DNA of 45,690 nt, from the NCBI GenBank assembly GCA_024281995.1, contig JAMWZW010000016.1, positions 1 through 45,690 of the forward strand, read 5' to 3'. Source of the stretch: Nitrosomonas sp. GTDB taxonomy: Bacteria; Pseudomonadota; Gammaproteobacteria; Burkholderiales; Nitrosomonadaceae. This document shows positions 33,108 to 42,829 of this stretch, in pieces. Under the pieces are notes generated by a model, which worked only from the letters and a program-made list of their open reading frames with translations, was not told where the DNA came from and did not search any database. Within the stretch, counting starts at the first letter, position 1. Each line of letters starts with the position of its first letter. A program made the position numbers and the translations under genes.

Positions 33108-33386
33108 TTATTTTTTGTACTCTGACCCAAGACGCGAATTAGGATTAGCGCCAGAAGGATTCCCTGGGTTTACCCCAGATGGGAGCAAAAATTCTTCTTC
33201 AGCAGTTTTAACTTTTGCTGCTTTATCTTTATCAATAACAAGGTCAGGATTTAAATTGGGTCCAATGCTTTCTCTTTCAACAAATTTATGATTTGGATGA
33301 AAAGATTGATCAAAAGCAGACGCGCCGCCTGCAATAAAAGCTGCACAAATAAAAAGTGTTATCGCTATTTTTTTTCTCAGAATCAT
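33108..33386 (-). CDS. Exported hypothetical protein
   Basis: The 92-residue product has a signal peptide (MILRKKIAITLFICAAFIAG, cut after ASA near residue 24). The mature chain is short and polar with Asn/Pro-rich motifs (FHPNHKFVERESIGPNLNPDLVID, SGVNPGNPSGANPNSR). An aaaggag ribosome-binding site precedes the ATG and a terminator follows, so it is its own unit. No family is recognised. Confidence 0.75.
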   Translation of the reverse strand: MILRKKIAITLFICAAFIAGGASAFDQSFHPNHKFVERESIGPNLNPDLVIDKDKAAKVKTAEEEFLLPSGVNPGNPSGANPNSRLGSEYKK

Positions 33387-33605
33387 GATGGTCTCCTTTT
33401 GCTCTCAGTTAAATACAGCGAGATATTACATTCCATTAATATGATATAACACATTTAAAGAAATTTGCTATAAGAAATAAATTCGAAGGCGCTTTTGATA
33501 CACCAAGTGTATTAAATATAGGGCTATTTCTTAAAAAACGTATACTTATATACGCATAGAAAAACTCACAGATGCAAGAATGAAATGGGAATGATTGGTC
33601 AAATG

Positions 33606-34250
33606 TTACAAGGATTTGCTAGCATCTTTCATAATCAATGCCAACTTAATACGGTCTGAGATATGTAATTTACGAAAAATTTCCGTTAAATGTGCTTTAA
33701 CTGTTCGTTCTGTAATAGTTAGCCGCTGCGCGATTCGCTTGTTAGTTTCCCCATGACCCACCAGCATAGCAATTTCGTATTCGCGACGGGTAAGATTGTC
33801 TAATAAATCATTAACAGCGCGTTCAATTTGATTTTTTTCATGAGTAACTTTAACTAATTCGTTGAGTATCTTGTTAGTCAGCGTACGGCGAATCCACAAC
33901 TCGTCATGTAGAATCGCATTTACGATACGTTTTATCTGCTCCGATTGAACATTATTCAGGCAGCATCCCTTAATACCCATTTTAAATAGCTTCCATTCAG
34001 TTTCATCAGGTAATTCTGGAGCGAATACTACAATTTTGGTTTCCTTCTTCAAATTTACGAGAGTCAAAATCGATTGCTGATTTTTTATGCCCACCAACTC
34101 ATAATCAAGAAACAATATATCTGGACTTAACTTAATAATTTTTTCAGTTAATGACGCATAGCTACATGCAATATACGTAGGGGAAACACCAAACAAGGCC
34201 TGTTGCCAACGTAAAATTATTTCTTTATTAGTGCTAGCCAAAAGGATCAA
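33606..34250 (-). CDS. NarL/LuxR-type response regulator
   Basis: The 214-residue protein has an N-terminal receiver-like domain and a C-terminal GerE/LuxR helix-turn-helix (about 148-212: LTRREYEIAMLVGHGETNKRIAQRLTITERTVKAHLTEIFRKLHI). A possible phosphate acceptor, Asp49 (LFLDYE), is kept, but the N-terminal acidic pair is absent (MILLAST) and the conserved Lys region reads CCLNN, so it may not be controlled by phosphorylation. The frame opens upstream at 34331, but a TTG at 34250 with aggggg nearby, or a TTG at 34256 overlapping the stop of the preceding gene, gives the proper domain start. It is coupled to the degenerate receiver gene upstream. Confidence 0.8.
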   Translation of the reverse strand: MILLASTNKEIILRWQQALFGVSPTYIACSYASLTEKIIKLSPDILFLDYELVGIKNQQSILTLVNLKKETKIVVFAPELPDETEWKLFKMGIKGCCLNNVQSEQIKRIVNAILHDELWIRRTLTNKILNELVKVTHEKNQIERAVNDLLDNLTRREYEIAMLVGHGETNKRIAQRLTITERTVKAHLTEIFRKLHISDRIKLALIMKDASKSL

Positions 34251-34252
34251 AA

Positions 34253-34765
34253 TCAACCCCCTGAAGAATTGCAATGTGTGGTAGAAACAATTTGCTGCAT
34301 CAATCTCCCAATCATCTTGCGCGACAACCAAGCTTCACCGCGATGAATTGCTTTAACAATTTTTGAGAAGTTGATCAAATCCATATCATTTGTGATAAAT
34401 CCACGTGCACCACACGCAAGGGTTTTTAATAGATAAGCTTCTTCGATAGATTCATTGATAATTAAAATGCACTGTGTATTCGGACATTGCTGCTGTAACG
34501 CAACTAGTAAATCACAATATTCTTCCATTGATCTGTTCGCATTGACCAATAAAATGTTTGGATTTAAACGTTTTATCCTCGCAATAGCATTATCGACCGC
34601 AGCAATGCCGCTACGTGGCATACCCCTTCGCTCGATCTTATTGTCATAATCCGACGGAGCATCTGTTAATAACTCCACATGAATTTCACTTTGCTGCAAC
34701 AGCTCTTTAATTGGCACATGATGATCTTGATCAATTTCAACGACTGCCACAGTGATGGATTGCAT
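34253..34765 (-). CDS. Stand-alone degenerate receiver protein
   Basis: The 170-residue protein looks like the receiver half of a NarL-type regulator without its DNA-binding domain. The acceptor Asp is replaced by Asn75 (NILLVNANRS); the sequence continues as QCILIINESIEEAYLLKTLACGARGFITND and ends in the linker helix WLSRKMIGRLMQQIV that normally precedes the helix-turn-helix. A stop then comes, and the next gene starts within a few bases. It could act as a dimerisation partner or inhibitor of the regulator encoded downstream. The frame is clean, so this is not obviously a sequencing artefact. Confidence 0.72.
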   Translation of the reverse strand: MQSITVAVVEIDQDHHVPIKELLQQSEIHVELLTDAPSDYDNKIERRGMPRSGIAAVDNAIARIKRLNPNILLVNANRSMEEYCDLLVALQQQCPNTQCILIINESIEEAYLLKTLACGARGFITNDMDLINFSKIVKAIHRGEAWLSRKMIGRLMQQIVSTTHCNSSGG

Positions 34766-34931
34766 ACTCTCTCCTTATTCAAGCAGTTTTTTTCACAACT
34801 AATCACTTAATACGCAAGAATAGACTTAACAACAATTAGACGGGAGTTTCGATAATAACAATATTTGCTGCCCAGAAAACAAATACGTACGGAATGTAAC
34901 GCGCTCACTTTTATTGCGCTTTCATAATTGG

Positions 34932-36866
34932 CTATTTATCGTAATCAACATTAAAAAAGCGCTCAACTTCTGAAAATTCCCGAGTACGTTTCATGGGAGG
35001 CAAACTTTGCCATATTTGCTTGCCATAAGCTTTAGTTGTTAAACGCGAATCGCAAATCATTAGTACGCCGCGATCCGTTTCATCTCGAATGAGACGACCT
35101 GCGCCTTGTTTTAAATTAATAACAGTACGTGGTAGCTGATATTCCATAAACGCATTACGTCCTTCGTTATTGATTTTTTCGATACGCGCTGCAAGCACTG
35201 GATCATCGGGTGGTGCAAATGGCAATTTATCAATAATTACTAATGATAAAGCTTCACCACGCACATCCACACCTTCCCAGAAGGATTGACTGGCGATAAG
35301 AATAGCATTAGGCGTTTGACGAAAACGTTCGAGCATATGAGAGCGCGAACCCTGCCCCTGCAAGAGCAATGGGAAATCGAATGCGTCCGCTGTGAGCAAT
35401 AATTCATATACACGTTGCATGGCTCTTAGACTGGTGCACAGAAAGAAAGCACGTCCCCGGCTCGCACGTAAAACCGGCAACGCGGCTTTTACGACATAAT
35501 CAGTATAAGAATTATGATGGGGCTCGGGTAATCCGGTTGGTACATATAATAATGCCTGCTTGGCATAATCATAAGGGCTGTCCCAACAAGCTGTTTGTGC
35601 AATTGCTAATCCCATTTCTTTGTTGTAATGCGTGAAATCTTTTTTTACCGATAACGTAGCTGAAGTAAAAATCCATGCTCTTGACGACGCCAAAATTTGT
35701 TTCTGAAAAATTTCGGCAATGGATAAGGGTGTGGCATTCAATTGCAACGCCTGATGATAAACTTCGATCCAACGAATGTGGTCGTGCATTTCCGTATCTG
35801 CATGCCAAGATTGTAATAATTGCAAATGATGGGCAGCCCGTTGCTTGCAATTCTCCAACCCCTCGGATCGCTCGGCCTGATTGTCCAGCAAGTTTTTCAA
35901 ATTACCCAACCCTTCGATCAAACTGTCCAAGGCATTACGAAAGCTCGCGTTCTGCTTAATAGCCGCCAGCGATAAGCGAGTATTTTCTTCCGTAATCGTT
36001 AGACGCAAATCACGTATGGTTTTTTCCACAAGATTAACCGTGTTGGGTAGATCCACAAAGTCCTTCGCGGCTTGTATAGCCTCTACCCTTGTGTCGCGTG
36101 CTAGATCCAGTAGTTGATTGGTGCTGATCGATTCACCAAAAAATAAACTGGCAGTTTCCGGCAATTGGTGTGCTTCATCAAAAATAACTGTATTACATGC
36201 AGGCAAAAGTTCCGATAAACCTTCGTCACGTAACATAACATCCGCAAAAAATAAATGATGATTAACTACAACAACATCAGCCGTCATCGCTTGTTTACGT
36301 GCCTCAATGACAAAACATTTTTTATAACTGGGACACTCGGAACCTAGACAATTGTCACGCGTTGAAGTCACTTGTTGCCAGATTGACGCATTCTCAGGTA
36401 CTTCATTCAGCCCACTTTTGTCACCTTCTTTACTAATGTGTGCATAACGTTCTATTTGCTTTAGATATTGAATTTCTTCACGATTGATAAAACTGAAATG
36501 CGTATCTTGTAAGCTTCGCTCCAGATAATAATGACAAATATAATTCGCGCGCCCTTTTAATAATGCAATTGTCACCGGTACTTGAAGAGCTGCTCTGACA
36601 CTAGGGATATCACGTCTGAATAACTGATCTTGTAATGTTTTCGTACCCGTAGATATAATAACTTTGCCTCCCTCTAGCAATGCAGGAACCAGGTAAGCCA
36701 ATGTTTTTCCCGTCCCGGTGCCGGCTTCAGCTACTAAAATATGGCGTTTGGCAATCGTATCCGCAATGGCCTGTGCCATTTCCAGTTGTTGTGGACGGAC
36801 CCGGAATCCTGCAATTTGCTTAGAAAGGATACCGTCATAAGAAAAAATAGACTTTAAATTGGACAT
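34932..36866 (-). CDS. DinG/YoaA-family iron-sulfur DNA helicase
   Basis: The 644-residue SF2 XPD-like helicase unwinds DNA 5'-3' and helps replication pass blocks. It shows Walker A AGTGTGKT (48-55), STGTKTLQDQL, four cluster cysteines C111, C173, C178 and C184 ([4Fe-4S]), VVVNHHLFFAD, DEAH in IFDEAHQLPE, TSATL, QGQGSRSHMLERF, FWEGVDVRGE and QGAGRLIRDETDRG. The length and motif set fit YoaA, the non-nuclease DinG relative. It is a single gene with a divergent lptD cluster upstream. Confidence 0.92.
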   Translation of the reverse strand: MSNLKSIFSYDGILSKQIAGFRVRPQQLEMAQAIADTIAKRHILVAEAGTGTGKTLAYLVPALLEGGKVIISTGTKTLQDQLFRRDIPSVRAALQVPVTIALLKGRANYICHYYLERSLQDTHFSFINREEIQYLKQIERYAHISKEGDKSGLNEVPENASIWQQVTSTRDNCLGSECPSYKKCFVIEARKQAMTADVVVVNHHLFFADVMLRDEGLSELLPACNTVIFDEAHQLPETASLFFGESISTNQLLDLARDTRVEAIQAAKDFVDLPNTVNLVEKTIRDLRLTITEENTRLSLAAIKQNASFRNALDSLIEGLGNLKNLLDNQAERSEGLENCKQRAAHHLQLLQSWHADTEMHDHIRWIEVYHQALQLNATPLSIAEIFQKQILASSRAWIFTSATLSVKKDFTHYNKEMGLAIAQTACWDSPYDYAKQALLYVPTGLPEPHHNSYTDYVVKAALPVLRASRGRAFFLCTSLRAMQRVYELLLTADAFDFPLLLQGQGSRSHMLERFRQTPNAILIASQSFWEGVDVRGEALSLVIIDKLPFAPPDDPVLAARIEKINNEGRNAFMEYQLPRTVINLKQGAGRLIRDETDRGVLMICDSRLTTKAYGKQIWQSLPPMKRTREFSEVERFFNVDYDK

Positions 36867-37285
36867 AAAAGATATTTAGGTTTTCAATCAGAAACGATTA
36901 TTACTGAGTTGAAATCTGATTTGCTAGCTCTCAAAAGTCAACGATTGAACAAAAAAGAGAGCCTTATTTAATTGTACGATGATAAAAATTCAGCTTGTTC
37001 AATTATACCGTGATCCATAGCTTCCCTTTTTTATAAGCCAAAAATAATCCTCCTTATATCTCCAAAATTGGACGCAAGAAATAGTACAATGCGCGATTGA
37101 ATTAAATAATTAATTCTTATCGGCTATTCGTATGAAACTATTGATATAATTGCAAAAATGGAGAGAATGACATGCCGTTGAAGCACTTTCATGGCTATGT
37201 ACTTTACTGACACTCGATTAATCTTGAACGATCCATTCCATTAAACATTTTGTGAAATAATAGCTGGTATAAGAAAAGGTACATT
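36867..37285. other. Divergent promoter region between the helicase and lptD
   Basis: This 419-bp AT-rich gap lies between divergent genes. On the plus strand a TATAAT at 37145-37150 lies 10 bases before ggaga and a 12-codon frame (37172-37210, MPLKHFHGYVLY). That peptide ends 75 bases before the lptD TTG. It may be a leader or chance. No longer gene is seen. Confidence 0.35.
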
Positions 37286-39571
37286 TTGCTTAGGTTTTCT
37301 AATTCCCCAAAACATTGCCGCAGAGTGAATAAATGTTTCATTCACAATATTTCCGCTTTACTCATACCGCTCATTGCGTTAATGACTAGTTTCAGTAATG
37401 CACAAACGATTCAATCAGAAAAAGAACAAAAAGCAATCATTAAGCCCCAGAAAAAGCCTGTATTTATCGAAGCTGACCGTATTACTGGCTATTACAAACA
37501 AGAAATTGAGGCTAGCGGCAATGCTGAACTGCGCTATGGTGATAATGTTCTTACCGCTGATCGCATGAAATACTATCAAATGACGGAAGATACTGAAGTA
37601 GAAGGAAACGCTTGCTTGGAAAGACCCAAAGATACTTTAAAAGGAAAATATCTGGAGCTTAACTTACAAACTGAAGAAGGCCACATGTCAGATCCGCGAT
37701 ACTACATCAAAGACGGCAAAGGGCGAGGTGCAGGTAGTATTTTGTTATTTGAAGGTAAAAATAACTATCGATTAAAAGATGCCAATTACACGACTTGCGC
37801 TGAAGATAACCATGATTGGTATATCCGTGCAAAAGAACTGGAAATCGATAATAAAAAAGAAATTGGCACTGCACGGCATGTCAGTGTTGTCTTTAAAAAT
37901 ACACCCATACTGTATTCACCGTGGATAGATTTTTCCTATAGCGGTAAACGTAAAACAGGACTACTGGCCCCTGTTGCAGGTTATAACGTAAGAACCGGAT
38001 TTGACGTTGCACTTCCAGTTTATTTAAATATTGCACCTAACATTGATGCTACTGTTGCGCCCCGTATTATGACTGAACGTGGCTTCTTGCTAAGTAACGA
38101 ACTACGCTATATCGGTCCAAACAATATGAATGGTCACCTGTTATTCGATATTCTTCCTATGGATATCAATACCAATCAAACCCGCTGGGGCATTTTGTAT
38201 ACACATTCTCAAAGTCTCGGGAAAGGTTGGCAAGGCTTTATGAATTACAACCAAGTATCTGATGACCGCTATTTTCGTGAACTGACGCCCAATCTTGCCC
38301 AAACAAGCTTGACCAACCTATCGCAACAAGGCGGGGTTACCTATAACGGTAGGTTAGGGACAGACGGCACCATTAGTTTTACTGGTTTTGCGCAACGCTT
38401 CCAAACCCTGCAGGATCCCTTTCCGGGTGCAGGAATTGTTTCTCCTTATGAGCGATTACCCCATTTTTCCGTTAATGCCGTCAAGTACAATGTCGGAAAA
38501 TTGGATTTTGAAGCGCATGGTAGTTGGACAAATTTTTATCATCCCACATTGGTTGATGGAAATCGCACAATATTTTATCCGACTGTTAGCGCCCCCCTGC
38601 GTAACGAATATGGCTATATCACGCCTAAAGTTGGCTTACACTATACCCATTACAATTTAGCTGCACCGATTGATACTAAAGGTGAAAATATAGACCGTGC
38701 CATTCCTATTGTTAGCCTGGATAGTGGTATCGCGTTTGATCGTCAGATCGAATTGAGTGACCGTAAATTTATCCAAACCCTGGAACCACGGGTATTCTAT
38801 ACTTATGTCCCTTACCGTAATCAAAGCTTTTTGCCTAACTTTGATTCTGCAGTTAACGATTTTAGTTTTGCACAAATGTTTACCGAAAATCGCTTCAGCG
38901 GCGGTGATCGGATTAATGATGCCAACCGTGTTATGGTAGGGCTAACCTCCCGATTTATTGAACAGCAAACAGGTATCGAGCATCTGCGACTTGCGATAGG
39001 ACAGCAGTTTAATTTTCAAGACCCTCGCGTGCTAATCTTGGGTACACAGCAAGTGACTAGCGGTAGATCTGATTTCATAGCCGCTATTTCTGGGCGTTTA
39101 ACGCCTCATCTGAGTACCGATTCAAATATCCAAATGGATGAATCGAAACTTTGGATTGAAAAGATTCGAACAGGTATCAGTTATCAACCAGAACCCGGTA
39201 AGGTATTGAATTTTGGCTACCGGTTTACACGGAATATTTTTAATCCACTTACTCAAGCAAGCCAAGCAAATGCTTTTGCTCTAGAACAAGTCGATTCATC
39301 AATCCAATGGCCAATTACCGGCAATTGGCATGGTGTTGCACGGGTAAATTATTCGCTACAAGATGACAAAATTCTCGCTGGACTCGCTGGATTGGAATAC
39401 AACACGTGTTGTTGGGCTTTTCGAGTCGTCATGCAACGTCTGACCACAGCAACACAAACAACCACTACAGCATTCTTTGTGCAATTAGAATTAAAAGGAT
39501 TAATGGGAATTGGAAATAATCCACTGCAAGTGTTACAGCAAACCATTCCGGGCTATACCAGCGTTCATTAA
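37286..39571 (+). CDS. lptD: LPS-assembly outer-membrane protein LptD
   Basis: LptD is the outer-membrane barrel that, with LptE, inserts lipopolysaccharide into the outer leaflet. The 761-residue protein starts with a signal peptide (ends near SNAQ, residue 40) and an OstA-like jellyroll (ADRITGYYKQEIEASGNAELRYGDNVLTADRM). The barrel region carries GLLAPVAGYNVRTGFDVALP and YRFTRN. Cysteines at 110, 171, 708 and 709 match the pattern needed for the two disulfides that join jellyroll and barrel. The start is a TTG with aaaagg upstream; the next ATG is too far inside. It is first of the lptD-surA-pdxA-rsmA cluster. Confidence 0.93.
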   Translation: MLRFSNSPKHCRRVNKCFIHNISALLIPLIALMTSFSNAQTIQSEKEQKAIIKPQKKPVFIEADRITGYYKQEIEASGNAELRYGDNVLTADRMKYYQMTEDTEVEGNACLERPKDTLKGKYLELNLQTEEGHMSDPRYYIKDGKGRGAGSILLFEGKNNYRLKDANYTTCAEDNHDWYIRAKELEIDNKKEIGTARHVSVVFKNTPILYSPWIDFSYSGKRKTGLLAPVAGYNVRTGFDVALPVYLNIAPNIDATVAPRIMTERGFLLSNELRYIGPNNMNGHLLFDILPMDINTNQTRWGILYTHSQSLGKGWQGFMNYNQVSDDRYFRELTPNLAQTSLTNLSQQGGVTYNGRLGTDGTISFTGFAQRFQTLQDPFPGAGIVSPYERLPHFSVNAVKYNVGKLDFEAHGSWTNFYHPTLVDGNRTIFYPTVSAPLRNEYGYITPKVGLHYTHYNLAAPIDTKGENIDRAIPIVSLDSGIAFDRQIELSDRKFIQTLEPRVFYTYVPYRNQSFLPNFDSAVNDFSFAQMFTENRFSGGDRINDANRVMVGLTSRFIEQQTGIEHLRLAIGQQFNFQDPRVLILGTQQVTSGRSDFIAAISGRLTPHLSTDSNIQMDESKLWIEKIRTGISYQPEPGKVLNFGYRFTRNIFNPLTQASQANAFALEQVDSSIQWPITGNWHGVARVNYSLQDDKILAGLAGLEYNTCCWAFRVVMQRLTTATQTTTTAFFVQLELKGLMGIGNNPLQVLQQTIPGYTSVH

Positions 39572-39604
39572 CAACTGGTTCTAGTTATCATTTATTTACC
39601 AGGT

Positions 39605-40933
39605 ATGCATAAACAAAGCCACATCTTCATCTTACTGCTGCTCATGGCATTTATGCCTATTTTTTCTGTAGCTCAAGAAACACCAGAAGCACAATCAATT
39701 CCGGAACCAAAGCCCATTGATCATATCGTGGCGATTGTTAATGAAGATGTCATTACCCGGCAAGAACTTGATGAAGCGATTAAAATTGCTATTAATCGCC
39801 TTCAATTGCAAGGCATCCAATTACCTGATCATCATATATTACAAAACCAGGTGGTTGAGTCGCTTGTGACCAAGCGCATACAGTTACAGCACGCCACCGA
39901 AGTAGGCTTATCAGTCAGCGAAAGTGAAATCGATGAAACTATTCATAGAATTGCTGAAGACAATAAGCTTTCTTTACCGGAATTTCACGTAGCCCTGGAA
40001 AATGATGGTATCAGTTATAACAAATTCCGCACTGAAATTCGTGAAGAAATGATTATGGCGCGACTCAAAGAAAGGGAAATTAAAAATCAGGTGAATGTCA
40101 CAGAAGGAGAGGTGGATAACTATCTTAAAACCCAAGATACCTCTGCTATCGGAGATGACGAGTATCAACTTGCACATATTCTCGTGTTGGTCAGCGAAAA
40201 CATGAATTCCAATCAAATTCAGCAAAGAAGTGAACGAGCGGATATGGCTCTGGCAAAATTAAAAGAAGGCGTGGAATTCGCCCAAGTTGCTGCTGAATTT
40301 TCTGATGCTGCTGATGCTTCAAAAGGCGGAATTTTAGATTGGCGGCCTATTAGTCAAATGGGACCTAATTTTGCGGATCTGCTCGCGCCTCTTCAACCTG
40401 GAGAATTAACGCCTATTGTACAAAGTCCGTCGGGGTTTCATATTTTTAAACTATTGGGGAGACGTACTCAAGAAGTGCCCACAGTTATTATCGATCAAAC
40501 CCATGCACGACATATTCTAATTAAAATCAATGAACTAACTTCAGAAAATGATGCCAAGCTAAAAATAATCCAAGTCAAGAATCGCCTTGATCAAGGAGAA
40601 GATTTTGCGGAACTTGCCAAACTGTATTCCGAAGATAGCAGTGCCACATCAGGTGGTGATCTAGGCTGGCTATCACCCGGTGATACCGTACCTGCTTTCG
40701 AACAGACAATGAATAAATTACTGCCAGGTCAAGTTAGTGAGCCTGTACAATCTCAATTTGGATGGCATTTAATTCAAGTATTGGAGCGTCGCTCACAAGA
40801 TATTAGTCTTGATCGACGCAGACAGGTGGCGCGACAAGCCATACGGACACGTAAGTCCGATGTTGTTGTGCAAGAATGGCTAAGGGAGTTACGCGATCAG
40901 GCTTATGTTGAGCTGCGGCTAGATGATGAGTGA
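39605..40933 (+). CDS. surA: Periplasmic chaperone SurA
   Basis: SurA escorts unfolded outer-membrane proteins, including LptD, through the periplasm. The 442-residue protein has a signal peptide (ends at FSVAQ near residue 24), an N-terminal chaperone domain (IVAIVNEDVITRQELDEAI... EFHVALENDGISYNKFRTEI) and two parvulin-type prolyl isomerase domains, the first at about 185-285 (AHILVLVS... GFHIFKLLGRR) and the second at about 297-400 (RHILIKIN... GDLGWLSPGD... GWHLIQVLERR). It lies 33 bases after lptD and overlaps pdxA by 11 bases, so the four genes form one operon. Confidence 0.96.
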   Translation: MHKQSHIFILLLLMAFMPIFSVAQETPEAQSIPEPKPIDHIVAIVNEDVITRQELDEAIKIAINRLQLQGIQLPDHHILQNQVVESLVTKRIQLQHATEVGLSVSESEIDETIHRIAEDNKLSLPEFHVALENDGISYNKFRTEIREEMIMARLKEREIKNQVNVTEGEVDNYLKTQDTSAIGDDEYQLAHILVLVSENMNSNQIQQRSERADMALAKLKEGVEFAQVAAEFSDAADASKGGILDWRPISQMGPNFADLLAPLQPGELTPIVQSPSGFHIFKLLGRRTQEVPTVIIDQTHARHILIKINELTSENDAKLKIIQVKNRLDQGEDFAELAKLYSEDSSATSGGDLGWLSPGDTVPAFEQTMNKLLPGQVSEPVQSQFGWHLIQVLERRSQDISLDRRRQVARQAIRTRKSDVVVQEWLRELRDQAYVELRLDDE

Positions 40934-41939
40934 TAAATTTTTCCCTACGCTAGCACTGACTACAGGTGAACCCGCCGGAATCGGTCCTGATATCTGCATA
41001 AAAATTGCTCAACAGCCACTATCCTGTAATTTGGTGGTTGTTGCAGATTGCGAATTACTGCTAGCACGCGCGCATCAACTCAAAATACCACTCAATCTGA
41101 CTGAAGTTTCACCAGATATTTCTATAGGGCTCCATCAAACAGGCAATCTGCAAGTGTTGCACGTTTCGCTGAACGAACCGGCCGTACCCGGGATATTAAA
41201 TCCAGCGAACGCGAATTATGTTCTTAAGATGCTTGACGTAGCCGTTGAAGGTTGCCAAATGGGCCGATTTGACGGCATGGTTACCGCGCCCGTGCATAAA
41301 GGCGTGATTAATCAAGCCGGCATTACTTTTAGTGGCCATACGGAATATTTAGCAGAATTGACACACAGTGCAGTTGTAATGATGTTAGTAGGGGGAAATA
41401 TGCGCGTGGCACTGGCGACCACACACTTGCCACTCAAAGCCGTTCCCGCTGCCATCACTGCAGAAAATTTAGAAAATAAATTGCGTATTATCCAGCGAGA
41501 TTTAATAACGCGCTTTATGTTGAACGAACCTTGCATCGCTGTAGCAGGACTCAATCCACATGCTGGCGAATCGGGTTATCTGGGACGCGAAGAAATTGAC
41601 ATTATTATTCCTGTACTTAACAAACTAAGAGCAGAAGGTATGCATTTGATAGGTCCTATGCCGGCAGATACGATGTTCAATCCTTTACAGCTTAAGCACT
41701 ATGATTGCATTCTTGCCATGTATCACGACCAAGGATTACCGGTACTGAAATATGCCAGCTTCGGCGAGGGCGTGAACGTCACATTGGGATTGCCGATCAT
41801 TCGCACTTCAGTCGATCATGGTACGGCTTTGGAATTGGCCGGTACGGGGCGTGCGCAGGCTGGCAGTTTAATAAGTGCTGTTGAAATGGGCATGCAATTG
41901 GCAAGAAATCAAGTAGTGTTTTTGCGCAATGCGTCATAA
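40923..41939 (+). CDS. pdxA: 4-hydroxythreonine-4-phosphate dehydrogenase PdxA
   Basis: PdxA oxidises 4-phosphohydroxy-threonine in the DXP-dependent pathway to vitamin B6. The 338-residue protein has the family landmarks LALTTGEPAGIGPDI, VTAPVHKGVINQAGITFSGHTEYLAEL, the metal-binding segment AVAGLNPHAGESGYLGREE, GPMPADTMF, MYHDQGLPVLKYASFGEGVNVTLGLPIIRTSVDHGTA. Its start lies within the end of surA and its stop overlaps the rsmA start by 11 bases. Length is typical. Confidence 0.97.
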   Translation: MMSDKFFPTLALTTGEPAGIGPDICIKIAQQPLSCNLVVVADCELLLARAHQLKIPLNLTEVSPDISIGLHQTGNLQVLHVSLNEPAVPGILNPANANYVLKMLDVAVEGCQMGRFDGMVTAPVHKGVINQAGITFSGHTEYLAELTHSAVVMMLVGGNMRVALATTHLPLKAVPAAITAENLENKLRIIQRDLITRFMLNEPCIAVAGLNPHAGESGYLGREEIDIIIPVLNKLRAEGMHLIGPMPADTMFNPLQLKHYDCILAMYHDQGLPVLKYASFGEGVNVTLGLPIIRTSVDHGTALELAGTGRAQAGSLISAVEMGMQLARNQVVFLRNAS

Positions 41940-42711
41940 TCCGCGCAAACGCTTTGGTCAAAATTTTCTCATTAACCAGCATATCATTGCTCGCATCATC
42001 GCTGCGATCGGCCCGCAAAAAAATGACAGAATCATTGAAATTGGGCCTGGCCTCGGTGCATTGACTGTCCCTCTGTTAGAAATAGCCGATCATCTGAATG
42101 TTATCGAGGTCGATCGGGATATTGTGGGGAAATTGCGTCAGCAATTTCCTCAAGAAAAACTGACCATCCATGCAGCCGACGCATTGAAATTCGATTTCTC
42201 TACCTTTGGTAGCAGATTGCGCATAGTGGGTAACTTACCCTATAACATTTCAACCCCATTGCTATTTTATTTAAGTCAATTCAATGCACAAATTTCTGAT
42301 ATGCACTTTATGTTGCAAAAGGAAGTCGTCGAACGTATGGTAGGAATTCCGGCAACGCCTGATTATGGGCGGTTATCGGTCATGTTGCAGTATCGTTTCG
42401 ATATCGAGCAGGTTTTTAATGTTCCTGCAGAATCATTCAATCCCGCACCTAAAGTTGAATCGGCTATTGTACGCATGATTCCGCGCCACGCATCGTTTCT
42501 TAATGCTCAAGATGAAATGTTATTGTCACAAGTGGTTACAGCAGCATTTTCACAACGGCGCAAAACACTTCGTAACACATTGCGGCATTATTTATCGACC
42601 GGTGATTTTAGTCTTCTGGGTATTGATCCTGGGTTACGTGCTGAAAATCTATCGGTAGAAAATTTTGTCGCCATTGCAAATCTTCTCCACAATAGAGCCA
42701 AAAATACATAA
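41929..42711 (+). CDS. rsmA: 16S rRNA dimethyladenosine transferase RsmA (KsgA)
   Basis: RsmA dimethylates two adjacent adenines near the 3' end of 16S rRNA, a late check in 30S assembly. The 260 residues show RKRFGQNFL, the SAM-binding EIGPGLGALTVPL, EVDRD, NLPYNIS (the catalytic NLPY motif), FMLQKEVVERM, YGRLSVMLQ and FNPAPKVESAIVR. It is the last gene of the lptD cluster; apaG and apaH, which follow in Escherichia coli, are absent here. Confidence 0.97.
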   Translation: MRHNPRKRFGQNFLINQHIIARIIAAIGPQKNDRIIEIGPGLGALTVPLLEIADHLNVIEVDRDIVGKLRQQFPQEKLTIHAADALKFDFSTFGSRLRIVGNLPYNISTPLLFYLSQFNAQISDMHFMLQKEVVERMVGIPATPDYGRLSVMLQYRFDIEQVFNVPAESFNPAPKVESAIVRMIPRHASFLNAQDEMLLSQVVTAAFSQRRKTLRNTLRHYLSTGDFSLLGIDPGLRAENLSVENFVAIANLLHNRAKNT

Positions 42712-42829
42712 TCCAAGTATTCATGTAGCCACAATGCATTTCAATTTACTTCATAGCAATTTTGAGCAAAGAATGGTGTAAAATACGCGGATTTTTAAAA
42801 CCTGATACTTTGCACTAGGTGAATAACTC

